This document shows positions 1 through 7,034 of a DNA stretch of 14,870 nucleotides, in pieces (the first letter of the stretch is position 1; the number at the start of each line of letters is the position of its first letter). The stretch is from an uncultured Lachnospiraceae bacterium (GTDB lineage: Bacteria; Bacillota; Clostridia; Lachnospirales; Lachnospiraceae), in assembly GCA_947594085.1 (NCBI GenBank), contig CANQEB010000032.1, forward strand, positions 1 to 14,870. Reading direction: 5' to 3'. The translations under genes were made by a program, and so were the position numbers. The notes under the pieces are model-generated. The model ran no database searches, had not been told where the DNA came from, and worked only from the letters and a program-made list of their open reading frames with translations.

Positions 1-47
1 GCGCCGGTGTTATCAGCAACTCTCAGTCTGGTTTCCTGCTGTACCAT
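1..47 (-). CDS. rplN: 50S ribosomal protein L14, 5' end only (cut by window edge)
   Basis: Only the first 15 codons and part of the next are in the window; they read MVQQETRLRVADNTGA, the typical L14 N-terminus (the family usually starts with M-I/V-Q-x-x-S/T-x-L-x-V-A-D-N-S/T-G-A). L14 is a 50S protein that binds 23S rRNA and takes part in an inter-subunit bridge. The ATG at 47-45 is preceded by GGAGGT (complement of 56-61) at 8 nt spacing, and the rpsQ stop lies 18 nt upstream, so this is the next gene of the S10 operon. Position after rpsQ is the standard spc-operon junction, fused here to S10 as in most Firmicutes. Confidence 0.95.
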   Translation of the reverse strand, partial: MVQQETRLRVADNTG

Positions 48-65
48 GCCGATATACCTCCTATA

Positions 66-320
66 TTATTTCACTTTCTCAACGATTTCGACAAGTCTCC
101 ATCTCTTATCCTTGGACAACGGTCTTGTCTCCATTACCTTCACTGTGTCCCCGATATTGCACTCGTTGTTCTCGTCATGAGCCTTGAGCTTGTAGGTCTT
201 CTTCACAATCTTATTGTACAGCGGATGCCTTACATGATCCTCCACTGCAACGACAATTGTCTTGTCCATTCTATCGCTGATGACCTTGCCAGTACGGGTC
301 TTTCTAAGATTTCTTTCCAC
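66..320 (-). CDS. rpsQ: 30S ribosomal protein S17
   Basis: Primary 16S rRNA-binding protein of the small subunit, an OB-fold protein needed early in 30S assembly. The 84-residue product has the usual length and the family signatures: an N-terminal [19 protein letters not shown] stretch (residues 6-24), HPLYNKIV in the middle and [16 protein letters not shown] near the C-terminus. The start codon is GTG (320-318), supported by AGGAG (complement of 329-333) 8 nt upstream; there is no better ATG in frame. It lies 75 nt downstream of rpmC, a longer spacer than most in this operon. That spacer contains a modest imperfect hairpin (351-355 with 376-380, and an inner helix near 364-375). The function of the hairpin is unknown. 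Confidence 0.97.
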   Translation of the reverse strand: MERNLRKTRTGKVISDRMDKTIVVAVEDHVRHPLYNKIVKKTYKLKAHDENNECNIGDTVKVMETRPLSKDKRWRLVEIVEKVK

Positions 321-395
321 GGATTATTCTCCTTTCTTTCCATCGCATGACCGTTTGGTGTCTCGGGCTTTGCCGAACGGCCGCCACAGCCAAAT

Positions 396-599
396 TTATG
401 CGTTCGCCTTCTCAGTGATAACAGTCTGAATTCTGGCAATGTTCTTGCGAACCTCCCTGATCCTGCTCGTGTTATCAAGCTGATTCGTCGCGTTCTGGAA
501 TCTCAGATTGAAAAGCTCTTTCTTTGCAGCTACTAATTCTTCGTTCAGCTCCGCAGCTGTCTTGTTCTTCAACTCTTCCACGTATTTATTAATTTTCAC
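396..599 (-). CDS. rpmC: 50S ribosomal protein L29
   Basis: Small helical protein near the exit of the 50S polypeptide tunnel. The product contains [19 protein letters not shown] and [18 protein letters not shown], which are diagnostic of L29 (two antiparallel helices). I chose the GTG at 599-597, giving a 67-residue protein starting [10 protein letters not shown], which is the family N-terminus. A second in-frame GTG at 608-606 would add three residues (M-I-T) and cannot be excluded. The gene overlaps the 3' end of rplP by 11 nt (rplP stop at 591-589), which suggests translational coupling. The upstream GAAGGCGGTG stretch is only a moderate ribosome binding site, consistent with coupling. 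Confidence 0.95.
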   Translation of the reverse strand: MKINKYVEELKNKTAAELNEELVAAKKELFNLRFQNATNQLDNTSRIREVRKNIARIQTVITEKANA

Positions 600-1026
600 T
601 GTTATCACCGCCTTCTAAGTCTGCACGAGAAACGATCTTGCATTTGCAGGGCAACTTGTGCATGGCAAGACGCAGTGCCTCGTGGGCAACATCGTCAGGA
701 ACGCCTGCCAGCTCGAACATAACACGACCCGGTTTTACGACCGCTACCCAATACTCCAGTGCTCCTTTACCGGAACCCATACGGGTCTCTGCCGGCTTTG
801 CTGTTACCGGTTTGTCCGGGAAAATCTTGATCCAAACCTTACCACCACGCTTGATATAACGAGTCATAGCAATACGGGCTGCCTCGATCTGATTGGATTT
901 GATCCAGCACGGCTCTGTAGCCACGAGACCGAAATCACCGTATGTGATCGTGTTTCCGCGAAGCGCCTTGCCCTTCATGGAGCCACGAAACTGCTTACGA
1001 CGTTTAACTCTTTTCGGCATTAACAT
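589..1026 (-). CDS. rplP: 50S ribosomal protein L16
   Basis: Late-assembling 50S protein that organises the A-site tRNA and peptidyl-transferase region. The 145-residue product shows the family signatures [18 protein letters not shown] (residues 4-21), [19 protein letters not shown] and [26 protein letters not shown]. Two ATG codons are close: 1026-1024 (MLMPKRV) and 1020-1018 (MPKRV). I chose the first because it overlaps the rpsC stop in a TAATG junction and sits 9 nt from GGGAG, whereas the second would be 15 nt away. The C-terminus (after CKCKIV) ends in a short acidic extension, EGGDNSEN. Confidence 0.97.
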   Translation of the reverse strand: MLMPKRVKRRKQFRGSMKGKALRGNTITYGDFGLVATEPCWIKSNQIEAARIAMTRYIKRGGKVWIKIFPDKPVTAKPAETRMGSGKGALEYWVAVVKPGRVMFELAGVPDDVAHEALRLAMHKLPCKCKIVSRADLEGGDNSEN

Positions 1027-1676
1027 TATTTATCGCTCCCTTCTTTTTTAGATGGAAGTACCTCGCCCTTGTAGATCCAAACCTTTACGCCAAGCTTGCC
1101 GTATGTGGTATCTGCCTCGGCAAATCCATAGTCAATATCTGCTCTGAGTGTCTGAAGCGGAATTGTGCCCTCGCTGTAAAACTCGGAACGCGCGATGTCC
1201 GCACCGCCGAGACGGCCCGAAACGGCTGTCTTGATGCCAAGCGCACCGGCCTTCATGCTTCTGCTCATCGTGGATTTCATCGCACGGCGGAAAGAAACAC
1301 GATTCTCAAGCTGCTGCGCGATATTCTCCGCCACAAGCTGAGCGTCCTTGTCCGGTCTCTTGATCTCTTTGATATCTACGATCAGTTTCTTGTCGATCTT
1401 CTTCTGAAGGTCTGCCTTCAGCTTCTCGATCTCAGCGCCGCCCTTGCCAATGACTACGCCGGGCTTCGCCGTATGAATGATAACCTTCACGCGGTCAGAT
1501 GCTCTCTCGATTTCAATCTTGGAGACACCTGCGCTGTATAATCTCTTCTTCAGGTAGGTTCTGATCTCATGATCCTCAATCAGGCAATCTGCGAAATCAG
1601 CCTCTGCATACCATTTGGAATCCCAGTCTTTGATGACACCGACTCTAAGACCGTGTGGATTAACTTTCTGTCCCAT
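1026..1676 (-). CDS. rpsC: 30S ribosomal protein S3
   Basis: 30S head protein that lines the mRNA entry channel and contributes to ribosomal helicase activity. The 216-residue product starts [18 protein letters not shown], the classic S3 N-terminus. It has a type-2 KH domain with its GxxG loop at about residues 76-80 (IGKGG) and the C-terminal S3 domain, including [32 protein letters not shown] in overlapping stretches. The open frame extends upstream to 1802, but the ATG at 1676-1674 is clearly the start: it has AAGGAGGA 4 nt away and the family N-terminus, and it follows the rplV stop by 11 nt. The stop overlaps the rplP start by one base. Confidence 0.97.
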   Translation of the reverse strand: MGQKVNPHGLRVGVIKDWDSKWYAEADFADCLIEDHEIRTYLKKRLYSAGVSKIEIERASDRVKVIIHTAKPGVVIGKGGAEIEKLKADLQKKIDKKLIVDIKEIKRPDKDAQLVAENIAQQLENRVSFRRAMKSTMSRSMKAGALGIKTAVSGRLGGADIARSEFYSEGTIPLQTLRADIDYGFAEADTTYGKLGVKVWIYKGEVLPSKKEGSDK

Positions 1677-1687
1677 GATTGTCCTCC

Positions 1688-2074
1688 TTATTTCTCGTTC
1701 AGAACGATAGTGATATGGCTCATGCGCTTCTCGATCCGGTAAGCTCTGCCCTGTGCTCTCGGTCTGATTCTCTTCATTGTCGGTCCCTTGTTCGCGTAGC
1801 ATTCCTCTACGTACAAGTTCTCCTTATTCATTCCATTATTGTTCTCAGCGTTCGCAATCGCCGACTTCAGCAGCTTCGCGACCAGCTCAGAAGCGTATCT
1901 CGGATTGTAGGTTACGATCGCGAGTGCAGTCTGCACATCTTTGCCTCTGATCGCATCCAGAACGAAACATGCTTTCTGAACAGGAACTCTCGCGTAAGAA
2001 AGCTTCGCTGACGGTCTTGTATCCTTCTGAGCATTTCTCTCTCTCTTAATCTGGGATCTATGTCCTTTCGCCAT
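1688..2074 (-). CDS. rplV: 50S ribosomal protein L22
   Basis: Binds 23S rRNA, and its long beta-hairpin lines the nascent-chain tunnel (site of macrolide-resistance changes in many bacteria). The 128-residue protein has an N-terminal extension, [14 protein letters not shown], before the L22 core. That extension is typical of Lachnospiraceae L22 as I recall it. Core signatures include [32 protein letters not shown] and the hairpin segment [18 protein letters not shown] (about residues 96-113). GGAGG (complement of 2086-2090) lies 11 nt from the ATG, a slightly long spacing. The rpsS stop is 34 nt upstream. Confidence 0.97.
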   Translation of the reverse strand: MAKGHRSQIKRERNAQKDTRPSAKLSYARVPVQKACFVLDAIRGKDVQTALAIVTYNPRYASELVAKLLKSAIANAENNNGMNKENLYVEECYANKGPTMKRIRPRAQGRAYRIEKRMSHITIVLNEK

Positions 2075-2108
2075 TTTGGATGTTGCCTCCTTTCAATTTC
2101 CGCGCCGG

Positions 2109-2390
2109 TTAGCGGACGCCGGATTTCTTCTCGTCTTTGCCGTGCCCTCTGTACGTTCTCGTAACGACAAACTCACCAAGCTTGTGACCGACCATGTCCT
2201 CTGTGATATATACCGGCACATGCTTTCTTCCGTCATGAACCGCGATCGTATGCCCAACCATCTGCGGGAAAATTGTGGAGCGGCGCGACCAGGTCTTGAT
2301 CACCTGCTTGTTGCCTGCCGCATTCATGGCATCTACTTTTTTCAGTAAACTTTCGTCAGCAAACGGTCCTTTTTTCAATGAACGAGCCAT
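2109..2390 (-). CDS. rpsS: 30S ribosomal protein S19
   Basis: 30S head protein that forms a complex with S13 and contacts the A-site finger bridge. The 93-residue product has the family length and the signatures [10 protein letters not shown] at the N-terminus, [20 protein letters not shown] in the middle and [16 protein letters not shown] near the end. The ATG at 2390-2388 is preceded by AGGAGGTAAACCA. It lies 27 nt downstream of rplB and 34 nt upstream of rplV, the canonical position. Confidence 0.98.
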   Translation of the reverse strand: MARSLKKGPFADESLLKKVDAMNAAGNKQVIKTWSRRSTIFPQMVGHTIAVHDGRKHVPVYITEDMVGHKLGEFVVTRTYRGHGKDEKKSGVR

Positions 2391-2417
2391 TGGTTTACCT
2401 CCTTTAATAATCTCATA

Positions 2418-3260
2418 CTAGTTGATAGCCTTGCCATCTCTTCTTCTAATGATCAGTTTGTTCGATGCTTTCTTGCGCTTCCTGGTCTTCAGGCCGAGAG
2501 CCGGCTTGCCCCACGGAGTGCTCGGGCCCGGACGACCGATACCGGCCTTGCCCTCACCACCGCCATGCGGGTGATCGTTCGGGTTCATGACAGAACCACG
2601 GACGGTCGGGCGAATGCCCATGTGACGCTTTCTTCCGGCCTTGCCGATGTTGATCAGGTTGTGCTCCGCATTGCCAACGACACCCACGGTCGCGCGGCAG
2701 CCTAACGGAACCATTCTCATCTCACCTGACGGAAGTCTCAGTGTCGCATACTTGCCTTCCTTTGCCATCAACTGTGCCCCGTTGCCGGCGGAACGAACCA
2801 TCTGTCCGCCATGGCCCGGATAGAGCTCAATATTGTGAACCATAGTACCAACCGGGATCTCGGAGAGCGGCAGGCAGTTGCCTACACGCACCTCAGCCTG
2901 TGCCCCGTTCATAACCGTCATGCCATCCTTGAGTCCCTGCGGTGCCAGGATGTACGCCTTCTCGCCGTCCGCGTAACAGATCAGTGCGATGTTTGCCGTT
3001 CTGTTCGGATCGTACTCGATGCCGAGCACCTTCGCCGGGATACCGTCTTTGTTTCTCTTGAAATCAATGATTCTGTATTTCCTTCTGGAGCCGCCGCCAC
3101 GGTGTCTCACCGTGATCTTACCCTGGTTGTTACGGCCCGACTGCTTCTGCAGTGATACCAGAAGCGCCTTCTCCGGCTCCTTCTTCGTGATCTCAGAGAA
3201 ATCCGAACCGGTCATGTGTCTTCTGGAAGGTGTATATGGGTTGTATGTCTTGATTCCCAT
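2418..3260 (-). CDS. rplB: 50S ribosomal protein L2
   Basis: Largest 50S protein of the operon. It is required for subunit association and is located close to the peptidyl-transferase centre. The 280-residue product matches the family length. The N-terminal RNA-binding OB fold includes [19 protein letters not shown] (residues 51-69). The C-terminal loop [11 protein letters not shown] (228-238) holds the conserved histidine implicated in peptidyl-transferase function, and [18 protein letters not shown] ends the protein. AAAGGAGAAA precedes the ATG at 3260-3258. An 89-nt spacer separates it from rplW, long for this operon, with a small ACACG/CGTGT hairpin at 3322-3337 that could affect rplB translation; this is only inference. 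Confidence 0.98.
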   Translation of the reverse strand: MGIKTYNPYTPSRRHMTGSDFSEITKKEPEKALLVSLQKQSGRNNQGKITVRHRGGGSRRKYRIIDFKRNKDGIPAKVLGIEYDPNRTANIALICYADGEKAYILAPQGLKDGMTVMNGAQAEVRVGNCLPLSEIPVGTMVHNIELYPGHGGQMVRSAGNGAQLMAKEGKYATLRLPSGEMRMVPLGCRATVGVVGNAEHNLINIGKAGRKRHMGIRPTVRGSVMNPNDHPHGGGEGKAGIGRPGPSTPWGKPALGLKTRKRKKASNKLIIRRRDGKAIN

Positions 3261-3349
3261 GATGTTTCTCCTTTCAAAATTCGATGTTTATTATCATGCG
3301 TCGCCGCATATAGATTGTTCAACACGTCGGTGCGTGTCATAGAGGGTGC

Positions 3350-3649
3350 TCAAAGCCCCTCGAAGATCTCAATATCCTTGCTGTCCTCGGTGAGCGTGAC
3401 GATCGCCTTCTTCGTCTTCGCCGTCTTGCCAAAGGTCATGCCACGTCTCCTGGTCTTGCCGTCGAGATTCATCGTATTGACCTTCTTGACCTTGGTCCCC
3501 TCAAACATCTTCTCGACCGCTTCCTTGACCTGGCTCTTTGTCACATCCGGGTGTACGAGGAACGTGTACTTCTTCTCAGCCATCGCGTTCATGCTCTTCT
3601 CCGTAACTACCGGTCTGAGAATGACGTCATAATATTTGATATCTGCCAT
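3350..3649 (-). CDS. rplW: 50S ribosomal protein L23
   Basis: Tunnel-exit protein that serves as the docking site for trigger factor and SRP. The 99-residue product carries the family motifs [10 protein letters not shown] (residues 11-20), [23 protein letters not shown], and [18 protein letters not shown], the rRNA-binding loop. The ATG (3649-3647) overlaps the rplD stop by one base (TAATG), and AGGAGGT (3659-3665 region) lies within the end of rplD, so translation is probably coupled to L4. An 89-nt spacer follows before rplB. Confidence 0.97.
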   Translation of the reverse strand: MADIKYYDVILRPVVTEKSMNAMAEKKYTFLVHPDVTKSQVKEAVEKMFEGTKVKKVNTMNLDGKTRRRGMTFGKTAKTKKAIVTLTEDSKDIEIFEGL

Positions 3650-4266
3650 TATGCATACACCTCCTCAATCGCTTCCACTGCAGCCTTCGTGAGAACTACG
3701 GTGTTGTACTTCAGAATGTCGAATACGTTGATCGCATTCGTGAATGCCGTCTTCACATCAGCGATGTTTCTCGCGGAAAGCATTACATTCTGATCATCGT
3801 CGAGTACTACAAGCGCCTTCTGCACATTCAGTGCGTCCAGAACCGCCTTCATATTCTTTGTCTTGATCTCGTCGAACTTCAGCTCATCGAGAACGATCAG
3901 CTTGTTCTCCTGCACCCTGCTGGTCAGAGCAGACTTAAGCGCAAGCTGCTTCTCCTTCTTGTTCATCTTGAACGAATAGTCTCTCGGAGTCGGGGCAAAT
4001 ACAATGCCGCCGCCCGTCCACTGCGGAGCTCTCGTCGAACCCTGTCTCGCATGACCGGTTCCCTTCTGTCTCCAAGGTTTCTTGCCGCCGCCGGAAACCT
4101 CAGCGCGTGTCTTCGCCTTCTGTGTTCCCTGGCGCTTGTTCGCAAGCTGGTTCACAACTGCCAGATGCACGAGATGTTCGTTGACTTCCACACCAAACAC
4201 GGCATCATTCAGATCCATCGTGCCAACTTCTTTGCCTTCCATATTGTAAACAGATACATTAGCCAT
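3649..4266 (-). CDS. rplD: 50S ribosomal protein L4
   Basis: 23S rRNA-binding protein whose extended loop reaches the tunnel wall; in gammaproteobacteria it is also the autogenous repressor of the S10 operon. The 205-residue product is of normal length. The extended loop is visible at about residues 45-90 with the diagnostic [19 protein letters not shown] and [18 protein letters not shown], followed by [22 protein letters not shown] precedes the ATG by about 8 nt. The gap to rplC is 30 nt. Whether this L4 regulates its own operon through the long rpsJ leader seen here is not known from the sequence. Confidence 0.97.
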   Translation of the reverse strand: MANVSVYNMEGKEVGTMDLNDAVFGVEVNEHLVHLAVVNQLANKRQGTQKAKTRAEVSGGGKKPWRQKGTGHARQGSTRAPQWTGGGIVFAPTPRDYSFKMNKKEKQLALKSALTSRVQENKLIVLDELKFDEIKTKNMKAVLDALNVQKALVVLDDDQNVMLSARNIADVKTAFTNAINVFDILKYNTVVLTKAAVEAIEEVYA

Positions 4267-4296
4267 CTGTGTCTTCCTCCTTTCCCGAATTCAGGC

Positions 4297-4932
4297 TTAA
4301 TTACCGGACTTCACGGTCTCTTTAACCGTAACCAGTGACTTCTTCGGTCCCGGAACAGCGCCCTTGACCAAAATCAGATTATTCTCTGCGTCCACGCGGA
4401 CCACCTCGAGATTCTGAACCGTGACCTGCTTGCCGCCCATACGTCCCGGCATCTTCTTTCCCTTGAAGACTCTGCTCGGATCGGATGCAGCGCCATTGGA
4501 GCCTGCGTGGCGATGGTATTTGGAGCCATGCGTCATCGGCCCTCTGTGCTGGCCGTGTCTCTTGATCGCGCCCTGGAAGCCCTTGCCCTTGGAGATTGCC
4601 GTCGCGTCAACCTTATCGCCCGCGGCGAAGATGTCCGCCTTGATCTCCTGCGCTACCTCGTAGCTCTCGGCATCCTCAAACTTGAACTCTCTGACATATC
4701 TCTTGTAGGAGACGCCCGCCTTGTCGAACGCACCCTTCTGCGGCTTCGCCACAAGCTTCTCTCTCTTGTCTACAAAGCCAACCTGCACTGCACTGTAACC
4801 GTCGTTCTCCACCGTCTTGACCTGCGTAACCACACACGGGCCGGCCTGAAGAACCGTTACCGGAGTGAGCACTCCGTCGTCGCTGAAGATCTGGGTCATT
4901 CCGACCTTTGTTGCCAAAATTGCTTTCTTCAT
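4297..4932 (-). CDS. rplC: 50S ribosomal protein L3
   Basis: Early-assembling 50S protein whose loop approaches the peptidyl-transferase centre. The 211-residue product starts [16 protein letters not shown], the family N-terminus. It contains [19 protein letters not shown] (about residues 114-132) and [19 protein letters not shown] (163-181); the glutamine in GGKQVT is the one methylated by PrmB in E. coli. The frame is open back to an ATG at 4968. I chose 4932-4930 because AGGAGGT (4939-4945) lies 6 nt away and the protein then aligns with L3; the extra 12 residues from 4968 look non-native. The 131-nt spacer to rpsJ contains a perfect hairpin (4960-4977). Confidence 0.97.
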   Translation of the reverse strand: MKKAILATKVGMTQIFSDDGVLTPVTVLQAGPCVVTQVKTVENDGYSAVQVGFVDKREKLVAKPQKGAFDKAGVSYKRYVREFKFEDAESYEVAQEIKADIFAAGDKVDATAISKGKGFQGAIKRHGQHRGPMTHGSKYHRHAGSNGAASDPSRVFKGKKMPGRMGGKQVTVQNLEVVRVDAENNLILVKGAVPGPKKSLVTVKETVKSGN

Positions 4933-5063
4933 TCCTTTACCTCCTGTCTTTCTACAGCGGATCGCCATTTGGCGATCATCCTAGTCAACAGAGCCTGATA
5001 TAAGTGGAACTATCGTTGCTTCTATATCAACCTGAGTAGGATTTGCTTCGTAATCTGTGATGC
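4933..5063 (-). promoter_or_regulatory. Long rpsJ-rplC spacer with a perfect hairpin
   Basis: This 131-nt spacer is the longest inside the operon. On the transcribed (minus) strand it contains GATCGCC-AAAT-GGCGATC, a perfect 7-bp stem with a 4-nt loop (4960-4977), 15-20 nt upstream of the rplC ribosome binding site. Farther upstream there is TGATATA paired with TATATCA around a 20-nt loop. The hairpin is not followed by a U run, so it is not a classical terminator. It could set rplC translation, mRNA processing or stability. Function is inferred from position only. Confidence 0.4.
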
Positions 5064-5381
5064 TTACTTCTGCTTCATCTTGATGTCGATGTAGACACCA
5101 GCCGGCATTTCCAGTCTGGACAGCGCATCCACCGTCTTCTGGGTCGGCGTAATGATATCAATCAGTCTCTTGTGGGTCCTCTGCTCGAACTGCTCTCTGG
5201 AATCCTTGTCCTTGTGTACGGCGCGGAGAATGGTAACAACCTCTCTCTTCGTCGGAAGCGGTACCGGGCCGCTCACCTGAGATCCGTTCTTCTTGACCGT
5301 TTCGATGATCTTCTTCGCAGACGCGTCCACCAGCTGATGATCGTACGCCTTCAATGTGATTCTCATTACCTGACTTGCCAT
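5064..5381 (-). CDS. rpsJ: 30S ribosomal protein S10 (NusE)
   Basis: 30S head protein that also acts as NusE in transcription antitermination with NusB and NusG. The 105-residue product carries [40 protein letters not shown] and [10 protein letters not shown], all diagnostic of S10. The ATG at 5381-5379 gives [11 protein letters not shown]; the internal ATG (M6) would give the shorter form found in some families, but the longer form fits the ribosome binding site. The binding site, AAAGGAGG (5393-5400), is 11 nt from the ATG and is separated from it by CGAC and seven T. It is the first gene of the S10 operon and follows a leader of about 225 nt. Confidence 0.97.
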   Translation of the reverse strand: MASQVMRITLKAYDHQLVDASAKKIIETVKKNGSQVSGPVPLPTKREVVTILRAVHKDKDSREQFEQRTHKRLIDIITPTQKTVDALSRLEMPAGVYIDIKMKQK

Positions 5382-5606
5382 AAAAAAAGTCGCCTCCTTT
5401 TCGCACTCTGTTTCAGTACGACAAGCGGTGACTGTACACTCTCCCGTGTGTGTCCTCGTCCCACACGGTGCCCGAAAACTCCCGGACCATTAAAATTTTG
5501 TACAGTGACTTGTCGCCAGTTTCGATAACTTGACATTCGCTCCACGGAAAACCCACAGTGACGGGCACTGCAGCAACCTCACGCTTCTCAGCTATCATGT
5601 CACAGC
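5382..5606 (-). ncRNA. Structured mRNA leader of the S10 operon
   Basis: From the predicted start near 5606 to the rpsJ ATG lie about 225 nt without an established gene. On the minus strand, CGACAAG (5509-5515) pairs with CTTGTCG (5419-5425), and after a 2/5-nt internal loop ACTGTACA (5499-5506) pairs with TGTACAGT (5431-5438). Inside is a second perfect 7-bp hairpin, CCGTGTG/CACACGG (5444-5450 with 5462-5468). A 5-bp CAGTG/CACTG hairpin (5556-5570) lies near the 5' end. So many complementary bases in 100 nt are very unlikely by chance. In other bacteria such leaders bind a ribosomal protein (L4 for E. coli S10); the ligand here is unknown, and I cannot match it to a known RNA family. Confidence 0.6.
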
Positions 5607-5612
5607 TTTGCC

Positions 5613-5641
5613 ATTATACAGGAAAAACCCGGCAAATGCAA
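5613..5641 (-). promoter_or_regulatory. Promoter of the S10 operon
   Basis: On the minus strand TTGCAT (complement of 5636-5641) and TATAAT (complement of 5613-5618) are separated by exactly 17 nt, close to the housekeeping sigma consensus TTGACA-17-TATAAT. The expected transcription start is near 5606. It faces rpsJ, and nothing comparable lies between it and rpsJ. The -35 element overlaps the loop and 3' arm of the palindrome at 5625-5658. Confidence 0.75.
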
Positions 5642-5658
5642 GTATATTTGCCGGGTTT
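5623..5658 (-). terminator. 12-bp palindrome, probable terminator upstream of the S10 promoter
   Basis: AAACCCGGCAAA (minus strand, 5658-5647) and TTTGCCGGGTTT (5636-5625) form a perfect 12-bp inverted repeat with a 10-nt loop, ending in five T on the minus strand. It lies about 170 nt after the EamA-family gene and would end that transcript just before the S10 start. The U run is short and partly in the stem, so termination may be moderate; an operator role is the alternative. Confidence 0.6.
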
Positions 5659-5824
5659 CTGGAAAAATAAATTGTATTTTTTTTAATACAAAGTCATGCG
5701 GCTGTCGGCAAACACAGGGCAGAGGAACATTTATATTCCGTCTGGACTGTGGATGACGGTAGATATGTGACGCAGTCACAAAGCGAGGAAATGCGGAACG
5801 CATTTTCGAGCCTGCTGCGTGATG
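5659..5824. repeat. Intergenic region with three short palindromes
   Basis: No gene is visible between the EamA-family stop and the S10 control region. It contains TGTGAC-GCA-GTCACA (5766-5780), AAATGCG-GAA-CGCATTT (5789-5805) and TTGTATT-6 nt-AATACAA (5672-5691). The first two, 8 nt apart with 3-nt loops, look like a compact dispersed palindromic element, but no second copy occurs in the window. The reading frames here are shadows with poor codon content. Confidence 0.45.
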
Positions 5825-6715
5825 CTACTCCCGCGCGAACATCCCGTCCCGCGCGAGCACCACAAGCGCAACCAGTACCAGCAACACGCCCGCCGCATTC
5901 ATCCCTGTCATACGCTCCCGGAGCACAAACACTCCGATCAGCGTTGCCACCACGGGCTCGACCGTCGCCATAATCGAGGCACGACTGGTCTCCACATAAC
6001 GCAACCCCAACGTGTAAAGGATATAAGGAAGTGCGGTCGTCACAATCCCATAAGCAATACTGTACAACAAATTTCCCGGCTGCTTCACCGCAAATCCCAG
6101 AATCGGTGCCCAATCTGTAAGCGGCAACGCGCCTACAAATGTAAACACAAAGGTGTAAAACGTCACAGACAGCGGATGATACCCTCGCTCCAATGCAAAG
6201 CGGCTGAAAATCGAGTACAGCGCGTACCCAAAGCCACTGCCGAGTCCGGTCAAAATGCCGAGAGCACTCACGGCATGCGCACCCTCCAGCACTCCCGTCA
6301 CAAGCACACAACCCGCAAACGCCAACAAAAGTGCCAGCAGCTTTCGTCGCGTCATCGCCTCTTTAAATAGAAAAAAGGACAACACCGTCACGATCACCGG
6401 AGCTGTATAGAGCAAGATTGCCGCGACCGACAGTGAAGTCAGCAGGATCGTCTGATTATAACAATACCCGAAAAACAACAGGCTGCAGACGCCGGTTCCA
6501 AAAAAACACCAGAGATCTCGCAGTCGAACACGCAGGAGCTCTCTATTATATATAGGAAGGAAAATTCCAAGCGCAGCCACGGCCACCACTGCACGGAGCG
6601 CCAGTATCTGCATCGAGCCCAACCCTTCCGCAGAAAAGCGCCGCACCCACAGCCCCATGCTACCCCACATGCAGCCGGCCGCGACCACTGCCGCTCCTGC
6701 CGCGGAACCACGCAT
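5825..6715 (-). CDS. EamA/DMT-superfamily membrane transporter
   Basis: A 296-residue, strongly hydrophobic protein predicted to have ten transmembrane helices made of two tandem EamA repeats. The family signatures are LLYTAPVIVTVLSFFLFKE (end of repeat 1) and the matching SIMATVEPVVATLIGVFVLRE (end of repeat 2). EamA proteins are drug/metabolite exporters or metabolite carriers in the cytoplasmic membrane; the substrate cannot be read from the sequence. I chose the ATG at 6715-6713 because AAGGAG lies 8 nt upstream and the protein then starts directly at helix 1 (MRGSAAGAAVVAAGCMWG); an ATG at 6751 would add 12 polar residues and lacks a ribosome binding site. It is a single-gene unit, with its own promoter upstream and a palindrome downstream. 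Confidence 0.93.
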   Translation of the reverse strand: MRGSAAGAAVVAAGCMWGSMGLWVRRFSAEGLGSMQILALRAVVAVAALGIFLPIYNRELLRVRLRDLWCFFGTGVCSLLFFGYCYNQTILLTSLSVAAILLYTAPVIVTVLSFFLFKEAMTRRKLLALLLAFAGCVLVTGVLEGAHAVSALGILTGLGSGFGYALYSIFSRFALERGYHPLSVTFYTFVFTFVGALPLTDWAPILGFAVKQPGNLLYSIAYGIVTTALPYILYTLGLRYVETSRASIMATVEPVVATLIGVFVLRERMTGMNAAGVLLVLVALVVLARDGMFARE

Positions 6716-6940
6716 ATTTTCTGCTCCTTCCGACTCCCGCCGTCCGTGCATTTCCGAATCCCTCCATCCGCTTCCAAAGACATTGCCGCGCGCTCCGAAT
6801 CCGGCGCCCGCAGTTCTGATATACCCGCAGGGATATTCGGCAAACCCGCTTCGCCCCGCATGGCACAGCGGTATTTTACTACTGTACTTTCGCTTTGTCC
6901 ATCATTTTTCTTGTTGCCGTTTTCCTTTTGGAAACGCCAC
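6716..6940 (-). other. 5' untranslated region of the EamA-family gene
   Basis: About 150 nt separate the predicted start (near 6866) from the ATG at 6715. The stretch is GC-rich and contains open frames on both strands, but none has a ribosome binding site or recognisable protein. I see no riboswitch that I can name. Confidence 0.4.
6873..6901 (-). promoter_or_regulatory. Predicted promoter of the EamA-family gene
   Basis: On the minus strand TGGACA (complement of 6896-6901) and TAAAAT (complement of 6873-6878) are 17 nt apart, each one base from the housekeeping consensus. It lies just downstream of the terminator of the FN3 gene and upstream of the transporter gene. Confidence 0.6.
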
Positions 6941-6973
6941 AAAAAGAAATCCCCCGTATGCGCAGGGGATTTC
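6941..6973 (-). terminator. Rho-independent terminator of the FN3 protein gene
   Basis: On the minus strand GAAATCCCC and GGGGATTTC form a perfect 9-bp stem with a 10-nt loop (stems 6965-6973 and 6946-6954), immediately followed by TTTTT. It lies about 60 nt after the FN3 gene stop and shows the full intrinsic terminator form. Confidence 0.88.
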
Positions 6974-6986
6974 CCGATTCTTGCTT

Positions 6987-7018
6987 TTTGTTTCCGTCAG
7001 ACTTTGTTTCCGTCAGTT
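6987..7018. repeat. Short tandem repeat, 16-bp unit
   Basis: TTTGTTTCCGTCAG occurs twice (6987-7000 and 7003-7016), giving a 16-bp tandem duplication between the FN3 stop codon and its terminator. It probably arose by slippage. Confidence 0.75.
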
Positions 7019-7034
7019 CAGCTTCGCGGTTCTC

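Noticed and set aside
1026..1802. S3 with a 42-residue N-terminal extension
   Set aside because: The extension lies inside rplV in another frame; [10 protein letters not shown] at 1676 is the family N-terminus with a strong ribosome binding site.
4297..4968. L3 starting 12 residues upstream at 4968
   Set aside because: The start lies in a hairpin and the residues do not resemble L3; AGGAGGT fits the ATG at 4932.
5694..6311. A 205-residue minus-strand frame overlapping the transporter
   Set aside because: Cysteine- and arginine-rich shadow frame out of phase with the well supported transporter; no ribosome binding site.
5825..6751. Longer form of the transporter starting at the ATG at 6751
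   Set aside because: The extra 12 residues are polar and lack a ribosome binding site; the ATG at 6715 has AAGGAG at 8 nt and begins at the first helix.
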